A DNA stretch of 64,000 bases from Methanosarcina horonobensis HB-1 = JCM 15518 (GCF_000970285.1 NZ_CP009516.1:4691036-4755035), one strand, 5' to 3'. Positions 8,629 to 17,068 are shown, counted from the first letter of the stretch. Numbers and translations: made by a program. Notes: generated by a model from the letters alone, not told the origin.

Positions 8629-9386
8629 CCATTCAGGAAAACCAGATCAAACAAAATATTGCTCGCGTATGGGACATCTCGTCCGAGACCTACGACAGCC
8701 ATGAAGGACATGGGATCCAGAGTGAAACCGAAAAGGAAGCCTGGAAAAATGTTTTTAAAAGCCTGCTCCCTCCAGGCAGGCTGAAGGTACTTGACGTCGG
8801 CTGCGGGACCTGCGAAATCGGGTTGCTGTTTGCTGAAATGGGGCACCATGTTACAGGCCTTGACCTTTCGGAAAAGATGCTTGCAAAAGCCAGGGAAAAA
8901 GCTTCCAGAAGAGGATTTGACAGTACTTTCAAAAAAGGGGATGCCGAAGCTCCTCCTTTTGAGGCAGAGACATTCGACATCATTGTCAATCGCCACCTGC
9001 TCTGGACCCTTCCGCACCCCGACACCGCGGTCCGGAACTGGAAAAAGATGCTCAGGGAAGGAGGAAAGCTTATTGTTGTTGATGGAGTCTGGAATGATGG
9101 TTCACTGGAAACAAATGCAAGGAGGCTTGTAAGTGATTGTTGCACCTTACTTGTTGAGAGAAGGAACCCCAGAAAAGGACATTACTCCAGAGAGATAGAC
9201 AGCGAACTTCCCAACCGGCACGGGGTCCCACCTGAAAAGATGCTTGAATATTTCAGGGCTGCCGGATTCAAAAGTATAAAGGATCTGGATCTGAAAGAAA
9301 TCATGGAACTTCAGAAAAAGGAGATGCCTTTCCGGAAGCGGATAGCTTATAATTACAATTATCATTTGATCTGCGGAGAAAAATAA
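8625..9386 (+). CDS. Class I SAM-dependent methyltransferase, second paralogue in the ABC operon
   Basis: 253 residues. Motif I is VLDVGCGTCEIGLLFAEMGH, with Cys in place of the usual Gly after GT, followed by GLDLSEKML and the shared VNRHLLWTLPHPDTAV segment. It is alignable over its whole length with the methyltransferase at 2560, so the two genes arose by duplication and now flank the transporter. ATGA overlap with the upstream ATPase gene indicates translational coupling. Substrate unknown. The conserved DGVWND and RKGHYS regions, shared by both copies, are likely substrate-specific features of the subfamily. Confidence 0.85.
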   Translation: MTIQENQIKQNIARVWDISSETYDSHEGHGIQSETEKEAWKNVFKSLLPPGRLKVLDVGCGTCEIGLLFAEMGHHVTGLDLSEKMLAKAREKASRRGFDSTFKKGDAEAPPFEAETFDIIVNRHLLWTLPHPDTAVRNWKKMLREGGKLIVVDGVWNDGSLETNARRLVSDCCTLLVERRNPRKGHYSREIDSELPNRHGVPPEKMLEYFRAAGFKSIKDLDLKEIMELQKKEMPFRKRIAYNYNYHLICGEK

Positions 9387-9683
9387 ATCTGAAGGGGAGA
9401 GCTCCGTGAAAATAAAAAACGGAATTGAAGGTAAAGAAGTTCATATTTAAATAGGATTTACGCACCTGAATAGGGAATAAAGTAACATTAAATATCAAAG
9501 AATCCGAACTACAATATCTAATACAGATTTCATTTATGCAGATATCGTCTATGACAGATCTTCGTGCTTTATTTTGCTCCCCGGGCGCGTAAATCCTGTC
9601 ATGAAATGAGCTCATTTTGTATTCAAGTTCTTCATTTTATTTCATTGCGGTTTTTCGGTATATTTTGCAGTCAATTTCAATCT

Positions 9684-10064
9684 TCAATGGTTATTTCTCC
9701 ATTGATTATAATTTGTTTCCCATTTCCTGTGATTACTTTCCCATTTGTTGTGCTTGCTGAACCAACTATTATATTTATTTAGCCAGATATTGTAGTTATT
9801 TAACCAGATATCATAATCGTTTCCTTTTTTGTTCTTATCCCACTTCTTTTTCTCTTCCTCCCACTTCTTCCTTTCCTTATCCCAGGTATTCTTCTCATTG
9901 TCCCATGTCTTTTTCTCTGAATCCCATTTTTCCTTTTCCTGGTTCCATTTACCGGCATCATTTGACTCTGCACTTACTGACGCAGCTGTCACTGACATTA
10001 CAAAAAAGATCAGTGTAAACATACACATGATCTTTTTTGTTTTGTCAAATGTTTGTTTCCCCAT
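9684..10064 (-). CDS. Secreted tryptophan-heptad repeat protein, copy 1 (6+6 heptads)
   Basis: 126 residues. The signal peptide (KKIMCMFTLIFFVMSVTAASVSA) is followed by twelve tryptophans. Six lie in an acidic/basic half with units such as WDSEKKT and WEEEKKK. An 11-residue linker with a glycine follows (DKNKKGNDYDI). Six more lie in a second half with units such as WLNNYNI and WETNYNQ. Within each half, Trp occurs exactly every seventh residue. This predicts two long amphipathic helices, each with a Trp stripe, packed as a hairpin. No known family is recognised. Shine-Dalgarno GGGAG precedes the ATG. Paralogues are at 11506 and 12042. Confidence 0.75.
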   Translation of the reverse strand: MGKQTFDKTKKIMCMFTLIFFVMSVTAASVSAESNDAGKWNQEKEKWDSEKKTWDNEKNTWDKERKKWEEEKKKWDKNKKGNDYDIWLNNYNIWLNKYNSWFSKHNKWESNHRKWETNYNQWRNNH

Positions 10065-10930
10065 ACCTTATACTCCCAATTTTTGTTCAGTTTAACACAA
10101 TTTTATACACTTTAAAAGGTTTTCGTTTTGCATCTTTTACATCTATCCACACAGAACCCATGACATGAAGTTCATCAGAAAGTACAAACAAATCTTGTCA
10201 TAAATACTAAGATTCAGATTGTTGTGGTTTCATGCTACTGTTCGTGCTGCTTTTTTTAGATCCCGAACATGAGTCCTGCTTTGTTCAAATGTCTTGCCGA
10301 CTATCCGGCGACGTTGACATTCCTGAAATTATCCGGCTTAAATATAAGAATACTTATAGAAATAGAGGTTTTTAGTTGAATAGATTTATAAAATAAGCTT
10401 CATAATTAATTTAATTCGGATATGGTTCTAAATAACGGGATTAACCCTTATAGGGCCCCTTAAATGCCCCATATTTGGACAGGAAAAATGACAAAGGATT
10501 CAAAAAAGCAAATTTTGAGGTTCAGAATAAGAATTTAAATTCAGTATCAATTGCACATATGAAACAAAAAATCACGCACAACCAAGGTTATAACCTGGAA
10601 TCTTAATTCAACAGGTGATTATTAATTCTGCTGGATTTTTATCCCCCATATATGAGACAGATTAAACAGAAAAGCCCAAAATAATACCAATGAAGCTTTT
10701 TGGGGAAATTTATCCCGGAAATGCTAGTGTTAAAGAGAATTAAATAGCTTGATCAGAAAAAGAATGTTCCTTAAAGAATAGATATTAAATTTAATCCAGA
10801 AATAGACCTGAAAAAGAAAGCATATACTTATATTCAGATTCAGATACGGCATCTCTGTCAGAAACAAACAGAATTTCCGACCAGAATAAAGCCGAAGCTT
10901 CCAATACTTTGAAATGGATGCTTTGAAAAG
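10065..10930. repeat. Non-coding flank duplicated at 12384-13290 (copy A of region X)
   Basis: About 0.85 kb upstream of copy 1 aligns, with many substitutions, to the region upstream of copy 3. Matching landmarks: TGCCGACT...ACATTCCTGAAATT at 10296-10330 and 12658-12690; TTTATAAAATAAGCTT at about 10385 and 12747; GACCTGAAAAAGAAAGCATA at about 10806 and 13164; CAGATTCAGATAC at about 10842 and 13194. Short frames in it are not convincing genes. Confidence 0.7.
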
Positions 10931-11108
10931 AAATGAACAAAAGAGTTTCTCCGATAGCAAAAATGACGCAGACGGCCTACATGTCAAGCAGCGAAATAAA
11001 AGGCGTTAAGTTTCAAATTCCTTGTCCTTGCCATCCATGCGGCAGGCCTGATACACGGCTTTATGAATACAGGAAATTCGTGGCTGTGCCCATTTCATGG
11101 CTTGCTGA

Positions 11109-11288
11109 GGTAGTTATTGCCCGGAAATTTCACCTGATAGTCATCGCTACTACTCTCAACTGCCCGTGACTATGATGACCTCCTCTGGGGAATATTTCAT
11201 CGACTTCTCCCTTCTGAACCCCAATTTCAGACCTGATGAAGATGTGGTTTTCTGGATATTTGACAAACAGCAGGGATGGAGATTTTGA
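11109..11288 (+). pseudogene. Orphan coding fragment, 3' end of an unidentified gene
   Basis: A plus-strand frame reads GSYCPEISPDSHRYY, then through YFIDFSLLNPNFRPDEDV and VFWIFDKQQGWRF to a TGA at 11288. The composition looks protein-like. There is no good start: an in-frame stop sits directly before it, and a protein-like reading upstream (10933-11169) is in another frame. Interpreted as a decayed, frameshifted gene end. Family not recognised. Confidence 0.35.
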
Positions 11289-11377
11289 AGCCCGGTAAAT
11301 AATCCTTAAAAAATAGAGAAGGACCGATTGTTAAAAACCAGATTGAGAAATTGAATAAATTCAATTAGGGATCGATA

Positions 11378-11475
11378 TTATCCATCCGTAAGTTCTACAA
11401 CAACTTTTTGTTCAGAAGGGGCAGAACTCTCCCTCTCTGTCAAGAATTTTCAGGGCAATCCCAGAGCCTTTTTGA
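11378..11475 (-). pseudogene. Truncated, frameshifted 3' end of a pilin gene
   Basis: Minus-strand reading gives KGSGIALKILDREGE and, after a frameshift near 11415, SEQKVVVELTDG followed by a stop. The intact pilin at 13353 ends KAGTEITLKIIDSKG...AEQKAVVKLAD, so the fragment is clearly related. It lies just where a duplicated pilin would be expected next to region X. The 5' part is missing. Confidence 0.6.
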
Positions 11476-11505
11476 TTACAATCAGTTCTTCATCGTACTT
11501 TACAG

Positions 11506-11811
11506 TCAGTTCTCACGGCTATTTTTCCATTTGTTATAATTGGTTTCCCAGACCTTATATTTGCTCAACCACTTATTGTAGTTATATAGCCATTCATTAT
11601 AACCATTGTCAAGGTTCGTATTTTTGCTCCAGTTTTTTTTCTCTTCTTCCCAATTTTTCTTCTCTTCAGCCCACTTAGTTTTCTCTTCATCCCATTTCTT
11701 CGTATTATTTGGCTCTGCATTTACTGGCGCAATTGTTACTGATATTACAAGACAGACTAGAGTGAAAACACACAGAATTCTTTTCGCTCTGCCAAACATT
11801 TGTTTTCCCAT
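11506..11811 (-). CDS. Secreted tryptophan-heptad repeat protein, copy 2 (4+4 heptads)
   Basis: 101 residues, same plan as the proteins at 9684 and 12042. The signal peptide is RILCVFTLVCLVISVTIAPVNA. Four Trp heptads of the charged type follow (WDEEKTK, WAEEKKN, WEEEKKN), then a 12-residue linker containing glycine (SKNTNLDNGYNE), then four Trp heptads of the polar/aromatic type (WLYNYNK, WLSKYKV, WETNYNK). Shortest of the three, with both halves reduced equally. Shine-Dalgarno AGGAG lies upstream of the ATG. Lies between the pilin fragment and copy 3. Function unknown; exported. Confidence 0.72.
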   Translation of the reverse strand: MGKQMFGRAKRILCVFTLVCLVISVTIAPVNAEPNNTKKWDEEKTKWAEEKKNWEEEKKNWSKNTNLDNGYNEWLYNYNKWLSKYKVWETNYNKWKNSREN

Positions 11812-12041
11812 GAATCTTTAATACTCCTGTCTTTGTTCAATTAAATATAATTTGATACAATTTGCAAAGTACATGAAAATAGAGTAGGAGTTACATTCTT
11901 GAACTGAGAAACCAATAGCATGAAACTCAAACAGTTTTGTGACAGATCTGATCTTGCTTTATTTTGTCCCTCAAGAGTAACTCCTATCAGGAAATCAATT
12001 TATTTTACAGCCAGTTATTCAGTTTTTTTGATAGTCAAGTC

Positions 12042-12383
12042 TTACTGGCTATTTTTCCATTCATTGTAATTTGTCTCCCACTTCTTGTGGTTGGCTTCCC
12101 AAATCTTATGTTTGCTTAGCCACTTGTTATAATCGCATAACCAACTCTTATAATCACTGCCAGTTTTATCTTTCTTTTCCCACTTCTTCTTTTCTTCTTC
12201 CCATTTCTTCTTCTCTTTTTCCCACTTAGTTTTTTCTTTGTCCCAGTTTGCCTTTTCTTCATTCCATTTTTTAGCATCATTCGACTGCGCACTTGCTGAC
12301 GCAGCTGTCAATGACATCACGAAAAAGACCAGAGTAAACATACACAGGATCTTTTTCATTCTGTCAAATATTTGTTTTTCCAT
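12042..12383 (-). CDS. Secreted tryptophan-heptad repeat protein, copy 3 (5+5 heptads)
   Basis: 113 residues. The signal peptide is KKILCMFTLVFFVMSLTAASASA. Five charged Trp heptads follow (WNEEKAN, WDKEKTK, WEKEKKK, WEEEKKK, then a fifth Trp), then a 12-residue linker with glycine (EKKDKTGSDYKS), then five polar heptads (WLCDYNK, WLSKHKI, WEANHKK, WETNYNE, final W). One Cys lies in the first unit of the second half. Leader AGGAGTATAAAG before the ATG is shared with the other two copies. Upstream lie region X and an intact pilin gene. Confidence 0.75.
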   Translation of the reverse strand: MEKQIFDRMKKILCMFTLVFFVMSLTAASASAQSNDAKKWNEEKANWDKEKTKWEKEKKKWEEEKKKWEKKDKTGSDYKSWLCDYNKWLSKHKIWEANHKKWETNYNEWKNSQ

Positions 12384-13290
12384 AAGTCTTTATACTCCTA
12401 ACTTTTGTTCGATTTCGAAAGTTTTGATATAACTTAGAATATTATTTCATACAATGCTCCTATTTTTGTTTGATTTAGTGCATTTTGCTACATTTCAAGA
12501 GATTTGTGTCTAATTTTAGCTCGCAGGACTTATGCACGTAAGGTCATAATAAAGCACAGATAAACCCGTAGTAAATATTGGTATTTAGACTGTTATATGT
12601 TTCATGCTAGTGTTTACTCAGTTCAACAGCATAAATCCTGATTTGTTTTAATTATCTTGCCGACTCTCATCGGAAGACATTCCTGAAATTAACCGGCTTA
12701 AATAAAAGAATACTTATAAAAGAAAGAGATTTTAAAGGAATGAATTTATAAAATAAGCTTTATGAGTCACTTAATTATGCATATAGCTTCAAATAAAAGA
12801 ACTAATTCTTATCAAAGCCCTTGCATATTATATTTTGAAAAGGAAAGTGGATACAAGATTTAAACGAATAAATTTTAAGGTTCAGGCTAAAAACTTAAAT
12901 TAAGTATTGGTCTCGTGTGAAGGGTGAAAAATAAAACACGATAAAGATCATAGCCAAAATAGTTTGATTGTATGTGTGATTGATCGATGTTATTGATTTT
13001 TCCCTACAATGTAATTCATACTTAAGAGAAAAGCTCAAAGTAATGTCAACAAAACTTTTTAAGGGATTCCCGTTCCAGAAACGTTAATGTTACAGAAAAT
13101 TAAACAGCTGGATCAGAAAAAAATATCCCTTAAAGAATGGATATGAAATTGAGCCCAAAAAAGACCTGAAAAAGAAAGCATACTGTTATTTTCAGATTCA
13201 GATACAGCATCTCTCTCAGAAACAAACAGAATCTTCGCCAATTATCATTATGTGAACCGGATGGAATAGACCAGAATAAATCTAAGGCGT
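12384..13290. repeat. Non-coding flank, copy B of region X
   Basis: Homologous to 10065-10930 in the same order and orientation; here it separates the intact pilin gene from Trp-heptad copy 3. A minus-strand frame (13130-13414) is alignable with one in copy A (10730-10987) around FCLFL-EM-YLNL-I, but it overlaps the pilin 3' end and has a poor start. It is left uncalled. Confidence 0.65.
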
Positions 13291-13352
13291 CAATGCTTCG
13301 TAACGGGCGCCCGGAAAAGAAGCATGGGTTCCTACCGTCCATAGTTTTTGTG

Positions 13353-14030
13353 TCAATCAGCAAGCTTGACAACAGCCTTTTGTTCAGCAATAACATTCCT
13401 GCCTTTAGAATCAATTATTTTCAGAGTTATTTCAGTACCTGCTTTAAAGCCATAGTTGTCGGAGGTATTATCGTCTCCGTCTACACTAACTTTTACGCTG
13501 GATTTAACGGTTCCTACTGCACTGTCCTGCCCGCAGAGTACAAGCCTTTCTCCCACATCCCATGAACCATCTTCAAGAGTGGCTTTATTATTGATAAGAT
13601 AATATGAAGGATTTTTTCCTCTGCAATTCAAATCCAGGTAGAAAACAGAGAGATTTCCCCTGAGAGTGCCCTGCCCAAAAACAGGCCTGTAGGAGTTTCC
13701 ATACCCTGAGATCTTTATAGAGATGGAATCTAATGAAAGGGAATCTCCTCCATCGTGCATAAGAACGATCCTGTTTTCTTCAAATTTGACCATCTCGGCA
13801 TTTGGCCAAACTCCGTAAATCCCTCCTTCACAGGATTCAAGAGTGATCCTTGCAACAGGAGGCTGAAGGTTTGTTCTGCTTCCAGAGAGATCAATAGTGC
13901 TAACAATTGCACCCACAAATACAAACGTAATTAGCAGAAGGAGAAGGGAACCGATAACAGGAGAGAGACCTTTCGGTTCAGACCTTAAGAAATAAAAGAG
14001 TTTATGTCGTAGATTTCCCAATGCCTTCAT
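13353..14030 (-). CDS. Archaeal type IV pilin-like surface protein
   Basis: 225 residues. The N-terminus has a class III signal motif, SEPKGLSPVIGSLLLLLITFVFVGAIVSTI, typical of archaeal pilins that carry a DUF1628-type N-terminal domain. The cleavage site is expected before the hydrophobic helix that forms the filament core. The C-terminal domain is beta-rich (VVLMHDGGDSLSLDSISIKI-like, then FKAGTEITLKIIDSKG) with two cysteines (CRGKN and LVLCGQD) that could pair. ATG at 14030 is used instead of the adjacent TTG. No clear Shine-Dalgarno. A related decayed 3' end is at 11378-11475. Confidence 0.72.
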   Translation of the reverse strand: MKALGNLRHKLFYFLRSEPKGLSPVIGSLLLLLITFVFVGAIVSTIDLSGSRTNLQPPVARITLESCEGGIYGVWPNAEMVKFEENRIVLMHDGGDSLSLDSISIKISGYGNSYRPVFGQGTLRGNLSVFYLDLNCRGKNPSYYLINNKATLEDGSWDVGERLVLCGQDSAVGTVKSSVKVSVDGDDNTSDNYGFKAGTEITLKIIDSKGRNVIAEQKAVVKLAD

Positions 14031-14145
14031 CAAGAAGATAATACATCAGATTCGAATAAATAATTTACTTCTTGACTAAATATAGTCTTTTTTTTCCAAG
14101 AAGTACATAGAAAAAAAGGAGAATAAAGAAAAAGGTTATCTTAAG

Positions 14146-15009
14146 TTATTTATTTTTCCTACGTCCTTTCTCCTCATATTCTTTTTCGAGTTCAAAGATC
14201 TCTCGAACACTTTCCAATTCTTTTTTACTTCTGGAGTAACGCGAAAGCACCATAGCAACCCCGAAGAGCAGAGCTATAATTGCAGCGAAGAAATACATAG
14301 GTGCAGACTCGGTATAGTATTTAACCTGAATAGCTTCCTCACGATCTCCCATTTTGGAAGAGATCCACAGAAGAGTCTGCCTTCCTTTCTCATCAAAACT
14401 TGTGTCAGAGGGCTCAGGCCTTGCTATTCCGAACACCCTGTTACCTGTGACATAGCCTTCGGGAAGAACTACACGGATGAACTCGGAGTCAGGTCTCATA
14501 AAAGTGAAACTCTGGGTTCCGGGTGTTTCAAGGGTGTATGCAATAAAACCTGTAACAGGTTCTTCAAACTCAAGGTTTACCACCTTCATACTCCGGACAA
14601 TATCCTGCGTTAGAGTATAGTTGATATCCGAAACGTTGCTGTTGTTTGAAAGTCTCACAAAGGTTTCTGAACTCGCCACAGTTTCATTTGCAGGTTCTAC
14701 CAGGAGTACAAAGTTTTTAATAGGATCTTTCTCAGGGCCACCGCCGCCAAGGGAATCAGGAGGGAAAATTTCAAGCTTGCTGCTATTTATGACGATATGT
14801 ACAGCCTGCACTTCTGTTTTATCGCTCATAATATAGTATGTGGTGGTGTTTGCTGGAATTTCATTATCCCATTCATCCAGAAAGACTTCAAATTCATAGC
14901 TGGAAATATTGCCAGGTTCATCCAGAGTGATCTCCTTTTTTTGATCAATACAGCCCGATATGAAGATCACCAGAAGGGCAAGAAGTATAAATACATATTT
15001 TGTTTTCAT
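14146..15009 (-). CDS. Membrane-anchored lipoprotein of unknown function
   Basis: 287 residues. The lipobox FISGC follows a short hydrophobic signal, so the N-terminus is lipid-modified outside the cell. The middle is beta-rich, with several N-x-S/T sequons, a glycine run (GGGGPEKD) and FVRLSNNSNVSDINYTL. A transmembrane helix (MYFFAAIIALLFGVAMVL) and a highly charged cytoplasmic tail with a short coiled-coil-like segment follow. It resembles DUF5803-type archaeal lipoproteins, but I recognise this only loosely. ATG at 15009 is preceded by GTGA. Two anchors at opposite ends suggest a looped extracellular sensor or assembly factor; this is inference. Confidence 0.65.
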   Translation of the reverse strand: MKTKYVFILLALLVIFISGCIDQKKEITLDEPGNISSYEFEVFLDEWDNEIPANTTTYYIMSDKTEVQAVHIVINSSKLEIFPPDSLGGGGPEKDPIKNFVLLVEPANETVASSETFVRLSNNSNVSDINYTLTQDIVRSMKVVNLEFEEPVTGFIAYTLETPGTQSFTFMRPDSEFIRVVLPEGYVTGNRVFGIARPEPSDTSFDEKGRQTLLWISSKMGDREEAIQVKYYTESAPMYFFAAIIALLFGVAMVLSRYSRSKKELESVREIFELEKEYEEKGRRKNK

Positions 15010-15209
15010 TTTCACGGAAGAATTCTCCCTTGGGCTTGAAACGAGCCTTTTTCAGCCTTTAGCCTTTTTCGTAAATTTTCTACTAAGAGCAAAGCTTGCA
15101 GGATCATAACAGGTTAGCCTTTATCCTATGCTCTCTCTTCTTAATAAACAAAACGGATAACCTGTCAGAAAAAACTGAATTGCTCCTCCTTAACACCTTT
15201 GCTGAAGGC

Positions 15210-15467
15210 TCAAGTTTTTGATTCCTTTGAAGAATTCAGATATCTTTCTACCATAGGCCAGTCAATTTTTTTGATATATTTTGCCTGAAGTTTGGAAACA
15301 TAAAGAATATTGCCGCCAACAAGGATTTTCATATCAGAAGATTTGGGAGAGAATTCCCCAAGAGGGAGAAGTACAGGGCCATCTGGAGAAGTGGAAAGCC
15401 TGAAGTCCTGTCCGCTCTTCCTGACGTAAGCCCTGACTTTTTCATCAATTGAAAATGCCGGGATCAT
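15210..15467 (-). CDS. Small conserved-looking protein, function unknown
   Basis: 85 residues, soluble, no signal or membrane segment. The sequence (FSIDEKVRAYVRKSGQDFRL, then PLGEFSPKSSDMKILVGGN) looks like a compact beta domain with a short C-terminal helix. It lies head to head with srp19, with a 179-bp shared upstream region. The coding look and good start context support a real gene. No family recognised. Confidence 0.55.
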   Translation of the reverse strand: MIPAFSIDEKVRAYVRKSGQDFRLSTSPDGPVLLPLGEFSPKSSDMKILVGGNILYVSKLQAKYIKKIDWPMVERYLNSSKESKT

Positions 15468-15646
15468 ATATTCACCATGAAGAAATTATCCGGGAAAGAT
15501 AAATAATTACATGTTAGCAGATCGAGTTAAAGGTTATCAGCTTATAGAAAAACCGGAAATTTCACATTGACAAGAACAATCTCCGACACTGCGGAATCTG
15601 CAGGGCAGTTTTAAATTCCATGAAAACAATTTAGGACAAAGATAGC

Positions 15647-15958
15647 ATGATGATGAAAGATAAGGGAAAACTTGTAATCTGGCCTGCATACATAGACCAG
15701 ACGAAATCCAGAAGCAGTGGAAGGATAATCTCCCGAAAGAATGCGATAAAAGAACCTCACCTGAATGAAATCAAAGAAGCTGCCAGGCAGCTGGGCCTGA
15801 ACCCCGAAGTAGAGCCTGAGAAAGCTTATCCCAAATCATGGTGGGAAGTTAGTGGTAGAGTGCTGGTGGATGATAAAGGCCCAAAATCCGTTATTGCAAA
15901 ACAAATCTCATTATCCATAAAGAAGATGAGAGGACAGGAAACCCCTGCCCGTGCATGA
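15647..15958 (+). CDS. srp19: Signal recognition particle 19 kDa protein
   Basis: 103 residues. SRP19 binds helices 6 and 8 of 7S RNA and prepares it for SRP54 binding in membrane-protein targeting. Characteristic segments: LVIWPAYIDQTKSRSSGRII at the N-terminus, the basic AVKEPHLNEI-like block (here AIKEPHLNEI), and YPKSWWEVSGRVLV. Length is normal for archaeal SRP19. Three consecutive ATG codons open the gene; the first is used. Confidence 0.93.
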   Translation: MMMKDKGKLVIWPAYIDQTKSRSSGRIISRKNAIKEPHLNEIKEAARQLGLNPEVEPEKAYPKSWWEVSGRVLVDDKGPKSVIAKQISLSIKKMRGQETPARA

Positions 15959-16306
15959 ATTAGAAGTTTCTCTGAATGTAAGTTTCTTTGAAGAAAAGAG
16001 GCATTTATAGGGGGCTTTTGAATAGATTTCAGTCCCGAAAGATCTTTTTCTAACCAGCCTCATTTCCCTCAAAGAACTGAACATATTCATTTTAAGGACC
16101 TGTCTTGTGTATGAACCTATTCTATACAATTCTTTGCATAAATCTGTGAAATTCTTGAAGGCAACAAAGTTTCAAATACAAATGCATATATTATATATTA
16201 GATCGGTATTATAATAGTAATTGAATATAATAATGAAACGAGAGACTCTGGTTAAAGGATCTAATCGAAAAACTGTACAGGAAATTAAAAAGAATGTTTA
16301 TATCAT
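15959..16306. other. Intergenic region downstream of srp19
   Basis: No gene seen. The last 120 bp are AT-rich with TATATTATATATT-like runs (about 16188-16200) that could hold the promoter of the small membrane protein at 16307. Confidence 0.4.
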
Positions 16307-16597
16307 TTGAAAACAAAACCTGCAGATATGACAGAAAATAACAAAAAAACGCTGCCCGTTATAAATAACGGACCAGGTAGTTCCCAAAAAGTAATCCAGA
16401 GCTCTTACAAGGAAATAAATCTCGGATGCGGGTGCGGAGCTGCTTCCTGTGAAAACTGTCCAGGAGCCCTTGGAATGAAGGCAGGATCAGACAAAGATGT
16501 GGTTTACAGAAATGTTTTTGTATACCTCATGATTGTGACAGTGATCCTCGTTGCTACCTACGTTGTAAAGGAAGCTTTAACCTCGCTGCTTATTTAA
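16307..16597 (+). CDS. Small Cys-rich tail-anchored membrane protein, unknown function
   Basis: 96 residues from a TTG (the ATG at 16328 would give 89). A polar N-terminal half of about 40 residues leads to a cysteine cluster, LGCGCGAASCENCPGALGM. A single C-terminal transmembrane helix, VFVYLMIVTVILVATYVVKEA, follows. Four cysteines spaced C-x-C-x4-C-x2-C could bind a metal or cluster. C-terminal anchoring would place them in the cytoplasm near the membrane. No family recognised. Confidence 0.6.
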   Translation: MKTKPADMTENNKKTLPVINNGPGSSQKVIQSSYKEINLGCGCGAASCENCPGALGMKAGSDKDVVYRNVFVYLMIVTVILVATYVVKEALTSLLI

Positions 16598-16631
16598 TCT
16601 GAACATAATAAAGCAGCCATACAATTAGTCC

Positions 16632-16955
16632 TTACTTTAATCTTTTATAAGGGTATCTCATTTCCTTTCCACAGTGCTCACAGGATATGACAATAAACCC
16701 TTCTTTCAATCTATAGCGAGCATTATGTCCGGGCATTAGTAAAGCATAGCAGTGTTTGCAAATCCTGCTTTTAATTTCCCTTGGAATGCTCATCCTGTTC
16801 CTCATAGAGATGTTGCGTATGAGCTGCACGTAACGCCTGCTGCGTTCAGGGTTTTCTGGACATTCGCTTTTTGCAAGCTCAAAAAGCCGCCACATACGTT
16901 GGGCTGCGATATTCTGGATAAGGTTTTTCTGCTGTTTCCTGGCTGCTTTAGGCAT
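16632..16955 (-). CDS. rnp4: Ribonuclease P protein component 4 (Rpp21/Rpr2 family)
   Basis: 107 residues. Zinc-ribbon subunit of archaeal RNase P, which trims the 5' leader of pre-tRNAs and pairs with the Rpp29 subunit. The N-terminal helices (MWRLFELAKSE and RSRRYVQLIRNISMRNRM) are typical. Zinc ligands are in ICKHCYALLMPG and ISCEHCGKEMRYPYK. Length is normal for the family. Confidence 0.92.
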   Translation of the reverse strand: MPKAARKQQKNLIQNIAAQRMWRLFELAKSECPENPERSRRYVQLIRNISMRNRMSIPREIKSRICKHCYALLMPGHNARYRLKEGFIVISCEHCGKEMRYPYKRLK

Positions 16956-17068
16956 TGGTAGACCTGTTCCTGGTATTTTTATTGCGAGGTATTTTTGTTA
17001 CCCAATATTTTTATTCCCCGGTATTTCATTCCCGGAAATCCTGCTTCAATCTTTTTAAAAAAGTAAGA

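Noticed and set aside
10730-10987. Minus-strand frame alignable with one at 13130-13414
   Set aside because: Similarity follows from the DNA duplication; lengths and ends differ and one copy overlaps the pilin 3' end. No initiation signal.
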